A stretch of 64,000 nucleotides of DNA from assembly GCF_036248275.1 (NCBI RefSeq), contig NZ_CP109181.1, positions 5,394,001 through 5,458,000 of the forward strand, read 5' to 3'. The notes under the pieces were generated by a model. That model searched no databases. It saw only the letters and a program-made list of their open reading frames with translations, and had not been told where the DNA came from. Position numbers and translations under genes: made by a program. How positions within the stretch are numbered: position 1 is the first letter of the stretch; each line of letters starts with the position of its first letter. Shown piece by piece: positions 16,677 through 24,929 of the stretch. Source of the DNA: Streptomyces sp. NBC_01716. GTDB taxonomy: Bacteria; Actinomycetota; Actinomycetes; Streptomycetales; Streptomycetaceae.

Positions 16677-17761
16677 TGGCGGCACGGCTCAGTGACGCCG
16701 AGAAGCAGGCGTACACCGTGATCGTCCTCGTCGCCGTCGGGCTGCTCATCGCCGGGATCGGCATCTGGGCCACCGAGTCGGACGGGCCGGTGGACCCCTG
16801 CGCGGCTACCGACCGGCTGGAGCCGCCGTGCGGCGCGTGGTGGGGGGCGTACGTCCCGTACGACGAGAGCGGCCCGGCGGAAGGCTCGCTCACCCGGGCG
16901 GTGTACGCCTTCGAGAAGAAGATCGGCCGCAGGCTCGACCTCGTCTACAACTACCACGACATGTCGAACACCGACCTCGACGGACAGCTTCTCACCCCCG
17001 ACGAGCGGGAGTTGGGCGAGGACCGGATGTTGATGCTGGCCTGGGAGTCCACCGTGTGGCGTGAGCCGCACCACGCCAACTGGACCGAGGACCAGCTGGG
17101 CTGGGCGAACATCGCCTCCGGGAAGCACGACGAGGAGATCATCGATCCGCAGGCGCGCCGGATCAAGGAGTACGGCGACGAGCAGGGCAAACGGATCTTC
17201 TTCTCCTTCGACCAGGAGGTCGACGCCCGGATCAAGGAGGGCGCGGGCACCCCGGAGGAGTACGTCGCCGCGTACCGCCATCTCCGGGACCGCTTCGAGG
17301 AGTTGGGCGTCGACAACGTGGTGTGGGTGTGGACGGTCTCCGGCTATCTGGGCAGCGCGGACGAGATGAAGGCGCTGTATCCGGGGGACGACTACGTCGA
17401 CTGGATCGGCATGGACCAGTACAACTACTTCCTCTGTCACGACACGACCGACTGGAAGGACTTCGAACGCAGCCAGCGGCCGACCTATGACTGGCTGCGG
17501 GCCAACGTATCGGCGGAGAAGCCTTTGATGCTGGCCGAGTTCGGCACCGTTCCCGATCCGGGCGACCCCGGCAGACAGCGCGACTGGTACGCGGACATCC
17601 CCGGATCGGTGCGCTCTATGCCGGACGTGAAGGCACTGGTGCAGTGGAACAGACCGGTGCCGGGCGACAACTGCGATCTGACGGTCAACGACGGCCCGGG
17701 GCTGGCGGGTTACCGCGAGGCGGGCGAGGACGACTACTTCCGGCAGCCGCTGCCCGGGTAG
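16676..17761 (+). CDS. Membrane-anchored GH26-like glycoside hydrolase
   Basis: 361-aa protein with a single N-terminal transmembrane anchor (about residues 13-37) and an extracytoplasmic TIM-barrel domain like family 26 beta-mannanases. The family blocks are FFSFDQEVDAR, where Glu of QE would be the acid/base, DNVVWVWTVSGY, YPGDDYVDWIGMDQYNYF, and KPLMLAEFGTV, where Glu would be the nucleophile. The usual His before the acid/base Glu is Gln. The ATG overlaps the preceding stop (TGATG) and follows GGAGGG. A hydrolase within a biosynthetic island usually trims, releases or edits the polymer. The exact substrate is unknown. Confidence 0.85.
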   Translation: MAARLSDAEKQAYTVIVLVAVGLLIAGIGIWATESDGPVDPCAATDRLEPPCGAWWGAYVPYDESGPAEGSLTRAVYAFEKKIGRRLDLVYNYHDMSNTDLDGQLLTPDERELGEDRMLMLAWESTVWREPHHANWTEDQLGWANIASGKHDEEIIDPQARRIKEYGDEQGKRIFFSFDQEVDARIKEGAGTPEEYVAAYRHLRDRFEELGVDNVVWVWTVSGYLGSADEMKALYPGDDYVDWIGMDQYNYFLCHDTTDWKDFERSQRPTYDWLRANVSAEKPLMLAEFGTVPDPGDPGRQRDWYADIPGSVRSMPDVKALVQWNRPVPGDNCDLTVNDGPGLAGYREAGEDDYFRQPLPG

Positions 17762-17813
17762 CTCTCGACCGCCGAGCAGCGCCCGTACGCCGTCGCACGA
17801 ACCGGTCGGACGC

Positions 17814-19859
17814 TCAGTGGCCGGACGGGGTCCTTCCCTTGGGGATCCGCAGGAGTACGGCGGTGACGGCGACCACCAGCAGACCAAGGGTCACCGGGAC
17901 GGCGACCGCCGCGAAGGCGCGCTGTGCCGACCAGCCCACCACCGCGAGGCACCAGACCGCCGTCGCGACCGCCCGCCCGTCCAGCCGCCCGTTCGCGAAT
18001 GACGTGCGGAGGGCGACGGCGGCCAGCCCCAGGCAGAGCAGTTGGAGAGCGACGGGCAGGAGTTCCAACGCCCGTGCCTCACCGGTCAGTTGGGCGAGGG
18101 CGTCAGTGAGCGGCCGGTGCCAGGGGCCGGACACCGCCTCGGGCCGTACGCCGAGAAGGGCCGGCGCACCGTGCAGCGCGGTGAACAGGGCCACCAGGCC
18201 GGCCGTGAGCAGGAGCGGACGCGACCGTACGGCTGCCACGGCCGCACACTGGACGACGATCAGCAGGACTCCGGCGCCCAGGGTCAACGGCGGAAGCGCG
18301 GCGATGAGCTGGGCCCCCGACATCTCGTCGGCCGCGATGTCGGCCATGCCCCGCAGCGGTATCCAGAACAGTCCGGTGGCCAGCGCCAGGAGCATCCAGA
18401 GCGCGGCGGTGGACAGGCGCCCCTTGGGGTGTGGGGCCGGTTCCTCCGCCTCCTCCGCCTCCGTACGAGCCGTGGCCACCCTGTGCTCGGCGGCCTCGCG
18501 CGCCCACGTCGTTCCGTAACCCTGTTCCCGCGCCCGGCCCCACCCTCGCCCCCGGCCGTGCCCCTTGAGCGCCGACCGCAGCCCCGGCGCCGCCAGCAGC
18601 GCGACCAGCGTCATGGAAAGCAGCATCGCCAGCCCGGCGCCCGATATCCCGGCGGGCCCGAGCAGCACGACCGCGCTGCCGAGGACGCACACGCACATGG
18701 CGCCCTGAAGGGCGGCGAGCATGCCCGTACGCCCCTGGACACGCAGCACACCGATATACAGCTCCACCACGACCCGGGGCAGCGCGGCGGCGGCCAGCAG
18801 GCGCAGCACCGTCGAGCCGTGCTCGGCGTAGTCCGCCCCGAAGGGCGCGAGCACCTGCGGCGCGAAGATCACCAGCACCAGCACGACGGGCACCAGCAGC
18901 AGCGTCATCCGGCGCAGCGCCCCCCGTACGCCCTCCGCCAGCCGCTCGGGGGAGTGCGAGGCGTGCGCGGTCAGGGACGAGGCCATGTTGATGGCCATGA
19001 ACTCCATCGTCCCGCCGACGGTGTAGGCGGTGTAGAAGAACGCGTTGTGCGCCGCGTCGAAGCGGACGGCGACCATCACCGGCAGCAGGTTGATCATCGC
19101 CAGGCTGAACAGGGCGCCGACCGAGTCACCGGCCAGGAACCGCCCGATGTCCGCCGGGCGCGGCGGCTCGCGGTCCCGGTCGGCGGCGGCCTGGCGCGGG
19201 ATGAGCCGGCGGAACACCAGCCAGCCCAGGGGCAGTACGGACAGGGCGATGGCCGCCGCCCACGACACGAAGACGCCGAGGACCGGCATCGCGGTGGCGA
19301 ACACGACGAGCAGCAGCAGTTTCCCGAGGGAGAAGACAGCGTTGCCGACCGGCACCCAGAAGGCCCTGCGGAGCCCGGTCAGCACCCCGTCCTGGAGGGT
19401 GAGCAGCGCCCAGGCCACGCATGAGGCGGTGAAGACGAGCCCGGCGGTGACGCCGCTGAGCGGCGCGTACGAGGGGCCCCAGAGGTCGAGCGTCAGCAGG
19501 AAGACCACACAGGCGACACACACGACGGCCGAACTGACCGCGTACGCACGCCGGACCAGCGACCCGGTCGTCCGCCCGGCCCGGGGCACGTAGCGCACCA
19601 CCGCGCCGATCATGGTGGTCGCGGTGAGGGACGCCAGCAGCCGCATGGCGGCGATGGCGGCGGAGCCCTGGCCGACGGCCTCCTCCGTGTAATAGCGGGC
19701 GGCGACCAGCCAGAAGCCGAGACCGAGGGCGGCGGAGACGCCGGTGGAGAGCATCAGCGCGTACGCGTTGCGGAACATCGAGTCGCTGTGGTCGCCGCTG
19801 TCGCTCTCGGCGTCTCCGCCGCCCTCGGTCGACGCGCCCTTCCGCAGGGTGTCAGCCAC
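17814..19859 (-). CDS. Polysaccharide flippase (Wzx/MATE-like) with fused C-terminal membrane domain
   Basis: Polytopic membrane protein (681 aa). Residues about 25-430 form 12-14 hydrophobic segments of the lipid-linked oligosaccharide flippase type, beginning FRNAYALMLSTGVSAALGLG with the typical early FWLVAARYYT. A charged linker (about 440-480) leads to an extra hydrophobic region (495-681) absent from ordinary Wzx proteins. That extra region resembles part of the 643-aa membrane protein in the same island. GTG at 19859 overlaps the aminotransferase stop by 8 bp, so the two are cotranscribed on the minus strand, convergent with the GH26-like gene. Expected role: moving the lipid-linked repeat unit across the membrane. 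Confidence 0.87.
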   Translation of the reverse strand: MADTLRKGASTEGGGDAESDSGDHSDSMFRNAYALMLSTGVSAALGLGFWLVAARYYTEEAVGQGSAAIAAMRLLASLTATTMIGAVVRYVPRAGRTTGSLVRRAYAVSSAVVCVACVVFLLTLDLWGPSYAPLSGVTAGLVFTASCVAWALLTLQDGVLTGLRRAFWVPVGNAVFSLGKLLLLVVFATAMPVLGVFVSWAAAIALSVLPLGWLVFRRLIPRQAAADRDREPPRPADIGRFLAGDSVGALFSLAMINLLPVMVAVRFDAAHNAFFYTAYTVGGTMEFMAINMASSLTAHASHSPERLAEGVRGALRRMTLLLVPVVLVLVIFAPQVLAPFGADYAEHGSTVLRLLAAAALPRVVVELYIGVLRVQGRTGMLAALQGAMCVCVLGSAVVLLGPAGISGAGLAMLLSMTLVALLAAPGLRSALKGHGRGRGWGRAREQGYGTTWAREAAEHRVATARTEAEEAEEPAPHPKGRLSTAALWMLLALATGLFWIPLRGMADIAADEMSGAQLIAALPPLTLGAGVLLIVVQCAAVAAVRSRPLLLTAGLVALFTALHGAPALLGVRPEAVSGPWHRPLTDALAQLTGEARALELLPVALQLLCLGLAAVALRTSFANGRLDGRAVATAVWCLAVVGWSAQRAFAAVAVPVTLGLLVVAVTAVLLRIPKGRTPSGH

Positions 19860-21054
19860 CGTCGTGCCCCGGAGGTAAGACGGGCTCGGCCCCCAACTCG
19901 TCCAGTGCGGCGATGACTTGACCGGCCCGTAACGGATCGGCCGGCAGCGCGTGCCGGGCGAACCAGGCGGCGGGCGCGGGGTGCGGCGACGCGTCGGTGA
20001 AGACGTCGCCCGCGTAGACGTCGAGCGGCGGGTCGTACAGATAACCGGTGGTGATCCGGCGCTTGGCGAGCGCGGTGACCGCGGCGTCCCGGTCGGCGAC
20101 CAGCAACGGCACCCGGAACAGCGGCTGCACCCCTCCGTGCGTCCCGGCCGGCGCCCACCGCGTCGCCAACAGCCGTTCCGTGCCCGCCCGGTGGGCCCCG
20201 AGCAGCGGATCGAGCCCGGACAGCAGCCGTTCGGTACGTCTCAGGCGCACGCGGCCCGGCGTGATGCGGTACGGGTGCATGTCGACGCGCACCCACGAGT
20301 CGAAGCCGTCCAGCCCCCGCGCGTCGGCCAGCGCCTCCTTCAGCTCACCCGGCCGCAACTCCATCCGGATGCCCCGGCGTTCCTCGGCCCCGGCGGCGCG
20401 CAGCAGCCCCCGCGCGGCCCGCACCAGCCGCAGTCCGCGCACCCCGGCCTCCGCGTACGGCCTTACGGCGTAGGCGAGTTCGGCGGCGAGTCCGGCCGGT
20501 CGGAGGAGTGCGTCGCGGGCCGCCGCCAGTTCCGTACGGAGCCCGGGGTCGGCCATGGCGAGGAACCCGCCGGTCTTGGCGCCCACATGCTTGGAGAGGC
20601 TGAAGACGGCCGCGTCCCCGAAGGTGCCGACGGCCCGGCCGTCCACCTCGCTGCCGATGGCGTGTGCCGCGTCCTCGATCAACGGGATCCCCAACGCGTC
20701 GCAGCGGGCGCGCAGTTCGGGTGCGGGATCGGGATTCCCGTACAGATTCGTGGTCAGTACGGCGGACAGCCCGCGCCAGTCGGACTCCGGCACGGCCGCC
20801 AGGTCGATCGACCCGTCCCGCGCGCTCAGCGGCGCCTGGACGGGGCGCAGTCCGGCGGCGAGCACCACGAACATGATGACGTCGTCGTTGACGGGCGACA
20901 TCAACACCCGCCCACCGGGCTTGCACCAGTGCCGCAACGCCACGTAGAGCCCGAGCCGGCACGACGGCACGTAAAGACACTCCCTGCCGAGCCGCTGCCG
21001 CATGACCCCTTCCAACACGGCGTACGGCATCGGACAGCCCACCCCCTGAGCCAT
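19852..21054 (-). CDS. DegT/DnrJ/EryC1/StrS-family PLP aminotransferase (TTA codon)
   Basis: Sugar aminotransferase-type protein (400 aa) that would convert a keto-sugar nucleotide to the amino sugar using PLP. The cofactor Asp is in EDAAHAIGSE, and the Schiff-base Lys is in SLSKHVGAKTGG. The C-terminal domain is complete (RVDMHPYRITPG, and GVQPLFRVPLLV). ATG at 21054 follows a GGGGGAA purine run. Leucine codon 393 is TTA (19878-19876), eight codons before the stop. It heads a two-gene minus-strand transcript with the flippase. An amino sugar would be a natural partner for the NodB deacetylase and the GNAT enzyme encoded opposite. Confidence 0.87.
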   Translation of the reverse strand: MAQGVGCPMPYAVLEGVMRQRLGRECLYVPSCRLGLYVALRHWCKPGGRVLMSPVNDDVIMFVVLAAGLRPVQAPLSARDGSIDLAAVPESDWRGLSAVLTTNLYGNPDPAPELRARCDALGIPLIEDAAHAIGSEVDGRAVGTFGDAAVFSLSKHVGAKTGGFLAMADPGLRTELAAARDALLRPAGLAAELAYAVRPYAEAGVRGLRLVRAARGLLRAAGAEERRGIRMELRPGELKEALADARGLDGFDSWVRVDMHPYRITPGRVRLRRTERLLSGLDPLLGAHRAGTERLLATRWAPAGTHGGVQPLFRVPLLVADRDAAVTALAKRRITTGYLYDPPLDVYAGDVFTDASPHPAPAAWFARHALPADPLRAGQVIAALDELGAEPVLPPGHDGG

Positions 21055-21087
21055 ACCATTCCCCCCTGCCCCCGGATCAATGTGGCC

Positions 21088-21963
21088 TTAGCGGACGCTC
21101 CCGTCAATACGGTCTCCGCCGGGTCCGTGCGTCAGAGCGGCCTGTCGGGCGGTCGCGAGCCGCTCGGGTGCGGCGTGGCGCAGGGCGTCCGTGAGGCGCC
21201 CGGCGGACCAGCCGAGTCCGGCGGCGAGCCGCTCGACCTCCTCCGGCGCCCGCCCGTGCAGGAGCGCGGCGAGCAGGGTGAGCGCGTCGTCGACACCGGA
21301 GGGGCCTCCCGCCATGTCGTCGCTGAGGGTCGCGAAGAACTGGCTCATCCGGTCGAGCCGGACCCCGGCGGGGGTGGCCGCGCCGACGATTCGGGAGCCC
21401 TGTCGGGCGGTCTCGGCCCAGTTCGCGGTCGCACGCGTGTCACGCGTCCAGGCCCGCGACCAGACGTCGTCGTCCACGACGTACCGCTCGCGCCGCCCCC
21501 GGGGATCGCGCTCCCGCCGGACCACCGCCAGGCCTTCGAGGTAGCTGATGGCCTTGGAGACCGACGCGGGGCTGACCCGCAACTGCCGGACCAGTTCCGT
21601 CGCGGTGAGGCTGCCGGAGTCGGTGAGGAAGAGCCGGACGAGGACACGGGAGGGCATGCGAGGGAGCCCGGTCCCGACCAGCATGGCGACGAACTGCTCG
21701 GCGAACAGCCGGAGTTCGTCACGGCCGGTGTCGTCGTGTGCCTCAAGGGCGGTCGCGGGCCCGCGCCGCCGCGCCCGTCGCTCGGTGGCCCGCAGCGCGC
21801 GGTCGGCCCGGTAGGTGTCGGGGCCGCCGTTGCGTGCCACCTCCCGGCTGACTGTCGAGGTGGGCCTGCCGAGGCGTCTGGCGATCTCGGCGTAACCCAG
21901 CCCCTCGGCCAGTCCCGCTCCGATCTCCCGGCGGTCCTCGTGCGTCAGCCTGCCTCCCGGCAT
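21088..21963 (-). CDS. Transcriptional regulator with IS30-transposase-like HTH plus GbsR/MarR-type domain
   Basis: 291-aa regulator with two DNA-binding regions. Residues about 5-65 look like the N-terminal HTH of IS30-family transposases (LTHEDRREIGAGL, then YAEIARRLGRPTSTVSREV, then a YRADRAL block). Residues about 95-165 form a winged helix of GbsR/MarR type (LTATELVRQLRVSPASVSKAIS, then LVRRERDPRGRRERY-like wing residues). No DDE catalytic region is present, so it is a regulator and not a transposase. ATG at 21963 has GGAGG about 8 nt upstream. It is divergent from an ABC-2 exporter with repeated CATTGCAA sites between them, which suggests it represses that exporter. Confidence 0.88.
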   Translation of the reverse strand: MPGGRLTHEDRREIGAGLAEGLGYAEIARRLGRPTSTVSREVARNGGPDTYRADRALRATERRARRRGPATALEAHDDTGRDELRLFAEQFVAMLVGTGLPRMPSRVLVRLFLTDSGSLTATELVRQLRVSPASVSKAISYLEGLAVVRRERDPRGRRERYVVDDDVWSRAWTRDTRATANWAETARQGSRIVGAATPAGVRLDRMSQFFATLSDDMAGGPSGVDDALTLLAALLHGRAPEEVERLAAGLGWSAGRLTDALRHAAPERLATARQAALTHGPGGDRIDGSVR

Positions 21964-21989
21964 CCGCGCTCGCCTCCTGACAGTGCGTC

Positions 21990-22097
21990 GGTGAATGGTC
22001 GGTCCAGTATGCGTTCACCGTCAGCTCATTGCAACGATCCGTCCATTGAGGTGGTTGCATTCACCTCTGCCACCATTGCAATCAATGTTGACGATCC
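21990..22097. promoter_or_regulatory. Operator-like repeats between the regulator and the ABC exporter
   Basis: This AT-richer stretch contains CATTGCAA at 22027-22034 and 22074-22081, the related TTGCAT at 22055-22060, and GGTGAATG (21990-21997) mirrored by CATTCACC (22058-22065). ACGATCC also recurs at 22034-22040 and 22091-22097. The cluster fits operator sites of the divergent GbsR/MarR-like regulator. Confidence 0.5.
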
Positions 22098-22154
22098 ATG
22101 AAACGCAACGTAGCTTTCGCATTTCTTGAAAGGACAACGGTGAGGGGGGCCGGT

Positions 22155-23045
22155 ATGACGGCCGACGAGAGGGTCGTGCTCGACGTCGATGGACTGCGGA
22201 TGCGGTACGGCGCGGACGACGTCCTGCGCGATGTGCGCTTCCGGGCCCACCACGGCGAGGTACTGGCCCTGCTGGGACCGAACGGGGCGGGCAAGACCAC
22301 CACGATCGAGATCCTGGAGGGCTTCCGGACGCGATCGGCGGGCCACGTCGACGTACTCGGCTCGGACCCGGCGCACGGCGACGAACGCTGGCGGGCCAGG
22401 CTGGGCGTGGTCCTCCAGTCCTGGCGCGACCACGGCAACTGGCGGGTATGCGAACTGCTCGCCCATCTCGGCCGGTACTACGCCCCGTACGCCACCGAGC
22501 ATGTGCGACGCCCCTGGGACACCGACGAGTTGGTCGAGGCGGTCGGGCTGACGGCGCACGCGGGCAAGAAGATCAAAACCCTGTCCGGCGGGCAGCGGCG
22601 CAGGCTGGACGTGGCGATCGGCATCGTCGGCCGCCCCGAACTGCTCTTCCTCGACGAGCCGACCGCCGGTTTCGACCCCCGGGCGCGCCACGATTTCCAC
22701 GACCTCGTCCACCGCCTGGCCCGCGACCACGCGACGACGGTCCTGCTCACCACGCACGACCTGGACGAGGCCGGGAAGCTCGCCGACCGCATCGTGATCC
22801 TGGCCGGTGGCCGGATCATCGCCGACGGCACGGCGGACGAACTCGCGCGCCAGGTGACCGGCGAGGACGAGGTGCGCTGGACGTACGACGGACACCACCG
22901 CACGCACACGACCACGGACTCGACCGCCTTCGTACGCGAACTGTTCGCACGCCACGGCACGGCGATAGGCGAACTGGAGGTCCGCCGGGCCTCGTTGGAG
23001 GACACCTACATGACGCTCGTACGCGAGGAAGAGGCGGCCCGGTGA
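22155..23045 (+). CDS. ABC transporter ATP-binding protein (ABC-2 exporter)
   Basis: Nucleotide-binding subunit (296 aa) of a DrrA/CcmA-like exporter. Walker A GPNGAGKTT is at residues 41-49. The signature LSGGQRRRLD is followed by Walker B LLFLDEPTAGFDPR and the switch His in TTHDLDEA. A C-terminal extension of about 70 residues has the DrrA-type pattern. ATG at 22155 with GGGGGG just upstream is chosen. GTG at 22140 (GAAAGGA upstream) and ATG at 22098 are alternatives, but the latter overlaps the operator region. The stop overlaps the permease GTG. The cargo is unknown; drugs or lipids are usual. Confidence 0.93.
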   Translation: MTADERVVLDVDGLRMRYGADDVLRDVRFRAHHGEVLALLGPNGAGKTTTIEILEGFRTRSAGHVDVLGSDPAHGDERWRARLGVVLQSWRDHGNWRVCELLAHLGRYYAPYATEHVRRPWDTDELVEAVGLTAHAGKKIKTLSGGQRRRLDVAIGIVGRPELLFLDEPTAGFDPRARHDFHDLVHRLARDHATTVLLTTHDLDEAGKLADRIVILAGGRIIADGTADELARQVTGEDEVRWTYDGHHRTHTTTDSTAFVRELFARHGTAIGELEVRRASLEDTYMTLVREEEAAR

Positions 23046-23908
23046 GCCCGGCGAGCCTCGTGAACCCCACGGCCCGCACACTGCGCACGGGCTGGTCCCG
23101 CGGCCTGATCGAACTGCGGCAGTCCTTCACCAACGGCGCCGAACTCCTCTCCCATCTGCTCTGGCCCACTCTGATGCTGACGGTGATGTACGTCCTGCGG
23201 GACACGGCCTTCGGCTCCGGGGGACTCATGCTCGGCACCCTGGCCCTGCCCAGCATCCTCGGCATGAACGTCGCGATGGGCATGGTCTCGATGAGCCAAC
23301 GGCTCACCGCCGAACGCCAGGACGGCACCCTCCTGCGAGCCAAGGCCACCCCCGACGGCATGCCCGCCTATCTGATCGGCAAGGTCGTCACGGTCGGCGG
23401 CGGCCTCCTCGCCGATCTCGCGATCCTGCTGATCCCCGGCCTGCTCCTCATCGACGGCCTTGCGGCCGGCGGCGCCGGATCCTGGGCGACCGTGAGCTGG
23501 ATACTGCTCCTGGGCATGGCGGCGACGCTCCCCGTTGGGGCGATCCTGGGCTCGGCGTTCTCCAGCGCCCGCGCCCAAGGGCTCATCCAGCTACCGGTGT
23601 TGGGCACGATCGCGATCTCCGGCATCTTCTACCCGCTCACCTCGATGCCGGAGTGGGTGCAGTGGCTCGCCCAGACGACCCCGATCTACTGGCTCGGCCT
23701 GGGCATGCGCTCCGCCCTCCTCCCGGACTCCGCGGCGTCGGTCGAGATCGCCGGCTCCTGGCGCCCGTGGGAGACGGCCGGCGTACTCGGCCTCTGGTCC
23801 GTACTCGGCCTCGCACTCGCCCCGCCGCTCCTGCGCCGCATGGCACGCCGCGAGTCGGGTTCAAGCGTCACGGAACGCCGCGAGAGGGCACTGCACCGCG
23901 TCGGCTGA
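23042..23908 (+). CDS. ABC-2 type transporter permease
   Basis: Integral membrane partner (288 aa) of the preceding ATPase with six hydrophobic segments in the ABC-2 arrangement. It has the diagnostic ABC-2 signature region in the C-terminal half (GLIQLPVLGTIAISGIFYPL, MPEWVQWLAQTTPIYWL). The intracellular coupling region reads LTAERQDGTLLRAKATP, typical of DrrB-like permeases. The GTG at 23042 overlaps the ATPase stop as GTGA, so the subunits are translationally coupled. A strong hairpin follows before the convergent sigma factor gene. Confidence 0.93.
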   Translation: MSPASLVNPTARTLRTGWSRGLIELRQSFTNGAELLSHLLWPTLMLTVMYVLRDTAFGSGGLMLGTLALPSILGMNVAMGMVSMSQRLTAERQDGTLLRAKATPDGMPAYLIGKVVTVGGGLLADLAILLIPGLLLIDGLAAGGAGSWATVSWILLLGMAATLPVGAILGSAFSSARAQGLIQLPVLGTIAISGIFYPLTSMPEWVQWLAQTTPIYWLGLGMRSALLPDSAASVEIAGSWRPWETAGVLGLWSVLGLALAPPLLRRMARRESGSSVTERRERALHRVG

Positions 23909-23971
23909 GCCGCGTTCACCGGTACGGGCGCTACCCACCGGCCCGTTTCGGGCCGCCGCCCCCACGCGCAA

Positions 23972-24007
23972 ACGGCCCGGCGGGAGTCGGAGCTGCCGCC
24001 GGGCCGT
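23972..24007. terminator. Bidirectional terminator hairpin
   Basis: A perfect 12-bp stem (ACGGCCCGGCGG at 23972-23983 against CCGCCGGGCCGT at 23996-24007) with a 12-nt loop separates the convergent permease and sigma factor genes. Confidence 0.75.
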
Positions 24008-24023
24008 GGTGGGATCGGTGCCG

Positions 24024-24929
24024 TCACTCGTCGAGCGTCAGGCCCTTTCGGAGTCTCACCAGCGTGCGTGAGAGCAGGCGGGACACGTGCATCTGGGAGA
24101 TGCCCAGCTCCTCGCCGATCTCCGACTGCGTCATGTTGGCCACGAACCGCAGTGAGAGGATCGTCCGGTCGCGTGACGGAAGCCCCGCTATCAGCGGCTT
24201 CAACGACTCGACGTACTCGATGCCTTCGATCCCGTGGTCCTCGTAGCCGATGCGGTCCGACAGCGCGCCCTCGGTGTCGTCCTCCTCCGGCTGCGCGTCC
24301 AGCGAGCTCGCCGTGTACGCGTTGCTCGCCGCCATCCCCTCGACGACCTCGTCGTTGGTGATGCCGAGCCGGTCGGCGAGTTCGCCGACGGTCGGCGCGC
24401 GGTCCAGCTGCTGGGACAACTCGTCGCCCGCCTTGGCCAGTTCGAGGCGGAGCTCCTGAAGCCTGCGCGGCACCCGCACCGACCACGACGTGTCGCGGAA
24501 GAAGCGCTTGATCTCGCCGACGATCGTCGGCATCGCGAAGGTGGGGAACTCGACGCCCCTGCTGAGCTCGAAGCGGTCGATCGCCTTGATCAGGCCGATC
24601 GTGCCGACCTGGATGATGTCCTCCATGGGCTCGCTGCGGGAGCGGAACCGGGAGGCGGCGAACTTGACCAGGGCGAGATTCAGCTCGACCAGGGTGTTGC
24701 GCACGTACGCGTGCTCGTGGGTGCCTTCCTCCAGGCCCTCAAGGCGCTCGAAGAGCGTCTTGGACAGCGCGCGTGCGTCCAGCGCGCCGACCTCTTCGAA
24801 GGGCGGGATCTCTGGCATGTCATCGAGGCCCGGGAAACCGGACGCGAGTGTGGCGCCGGTCTCGTCAGGTTCGGACGGGGTTGTCGACGGCGCCTCGTGG
24901 GTACGCGGTTCGTCGAGCCGGGGTGACAT
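24024..24929 (-). CDS. SigB/SigF-family stress or developmental sigma factor
   Basis: RNA polymerase sigma factor of the SigB/F/G group (301 aa). Region 2 includes LVELNLALVKFAASRFRSR, the DIIQVGTIGLIKAIDRF helix and FPTFAMPTIVGEIKRFFRD. Region 3 begins VPRRLQELR. Region 4 holds the HTH TQSEIGEELGISQMHVSRLL. ATG at 24929 is chosen because GGAGGAGA ends 4 nt upstream; the open frame continues 52 codons further without conservation. Such factors are held by RsbW-like kinases and released by STAS antagonists, and both partner types are encoded divergently 0.3-1.4 kb away. Order and orientation fit the Streptomyces SigI-type neighbourhood, but I do not assign the symbol firmly. Confidence 0.93.
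   Translation of the reverse strand: MSPRLDEPRTHEAPSTTPSEPDETGATLASGFPGLDDMPEIPPFEEVGALDARALSKTLFERLEGLEEGTHEHAYVRNTLVELNLALVKFAASRFRSRSEPMEDIIQVGTIGLIKAIDRFELSRGVEFPTFAMPTIVGEIKRFFRDTSWSVRVPRRLQELRLELAKAGDELSQQLDRAPTVGELADRLGITNDEVVEGMAASNAYTASSLDAQPEEDDTEGALSDRIGYEDHGIEGIEYVESLKPLIAGLPSRDRTILSLRFVANMTQSEIGEELGISQMHVSRLLSRTLVRLRKGLTLDE

Noticed and set aside
21088..21963. IS30-family transposase
   Set aside because: Only the N-terminal HTH is transposase-like. No DDE catalytic core or terminal inverted repeats are present, and the C-terminal domain is a MarR/GbsR-type winged helix.
19951..22101. 716-codon + frame antisense to the aminotransferase and the regulator
   Set aside because: The opposite strand has two clear families with motifs and RBSs. 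The + frame is Arg/Gly/Pro-rich without conserved features and crosses the operator region.
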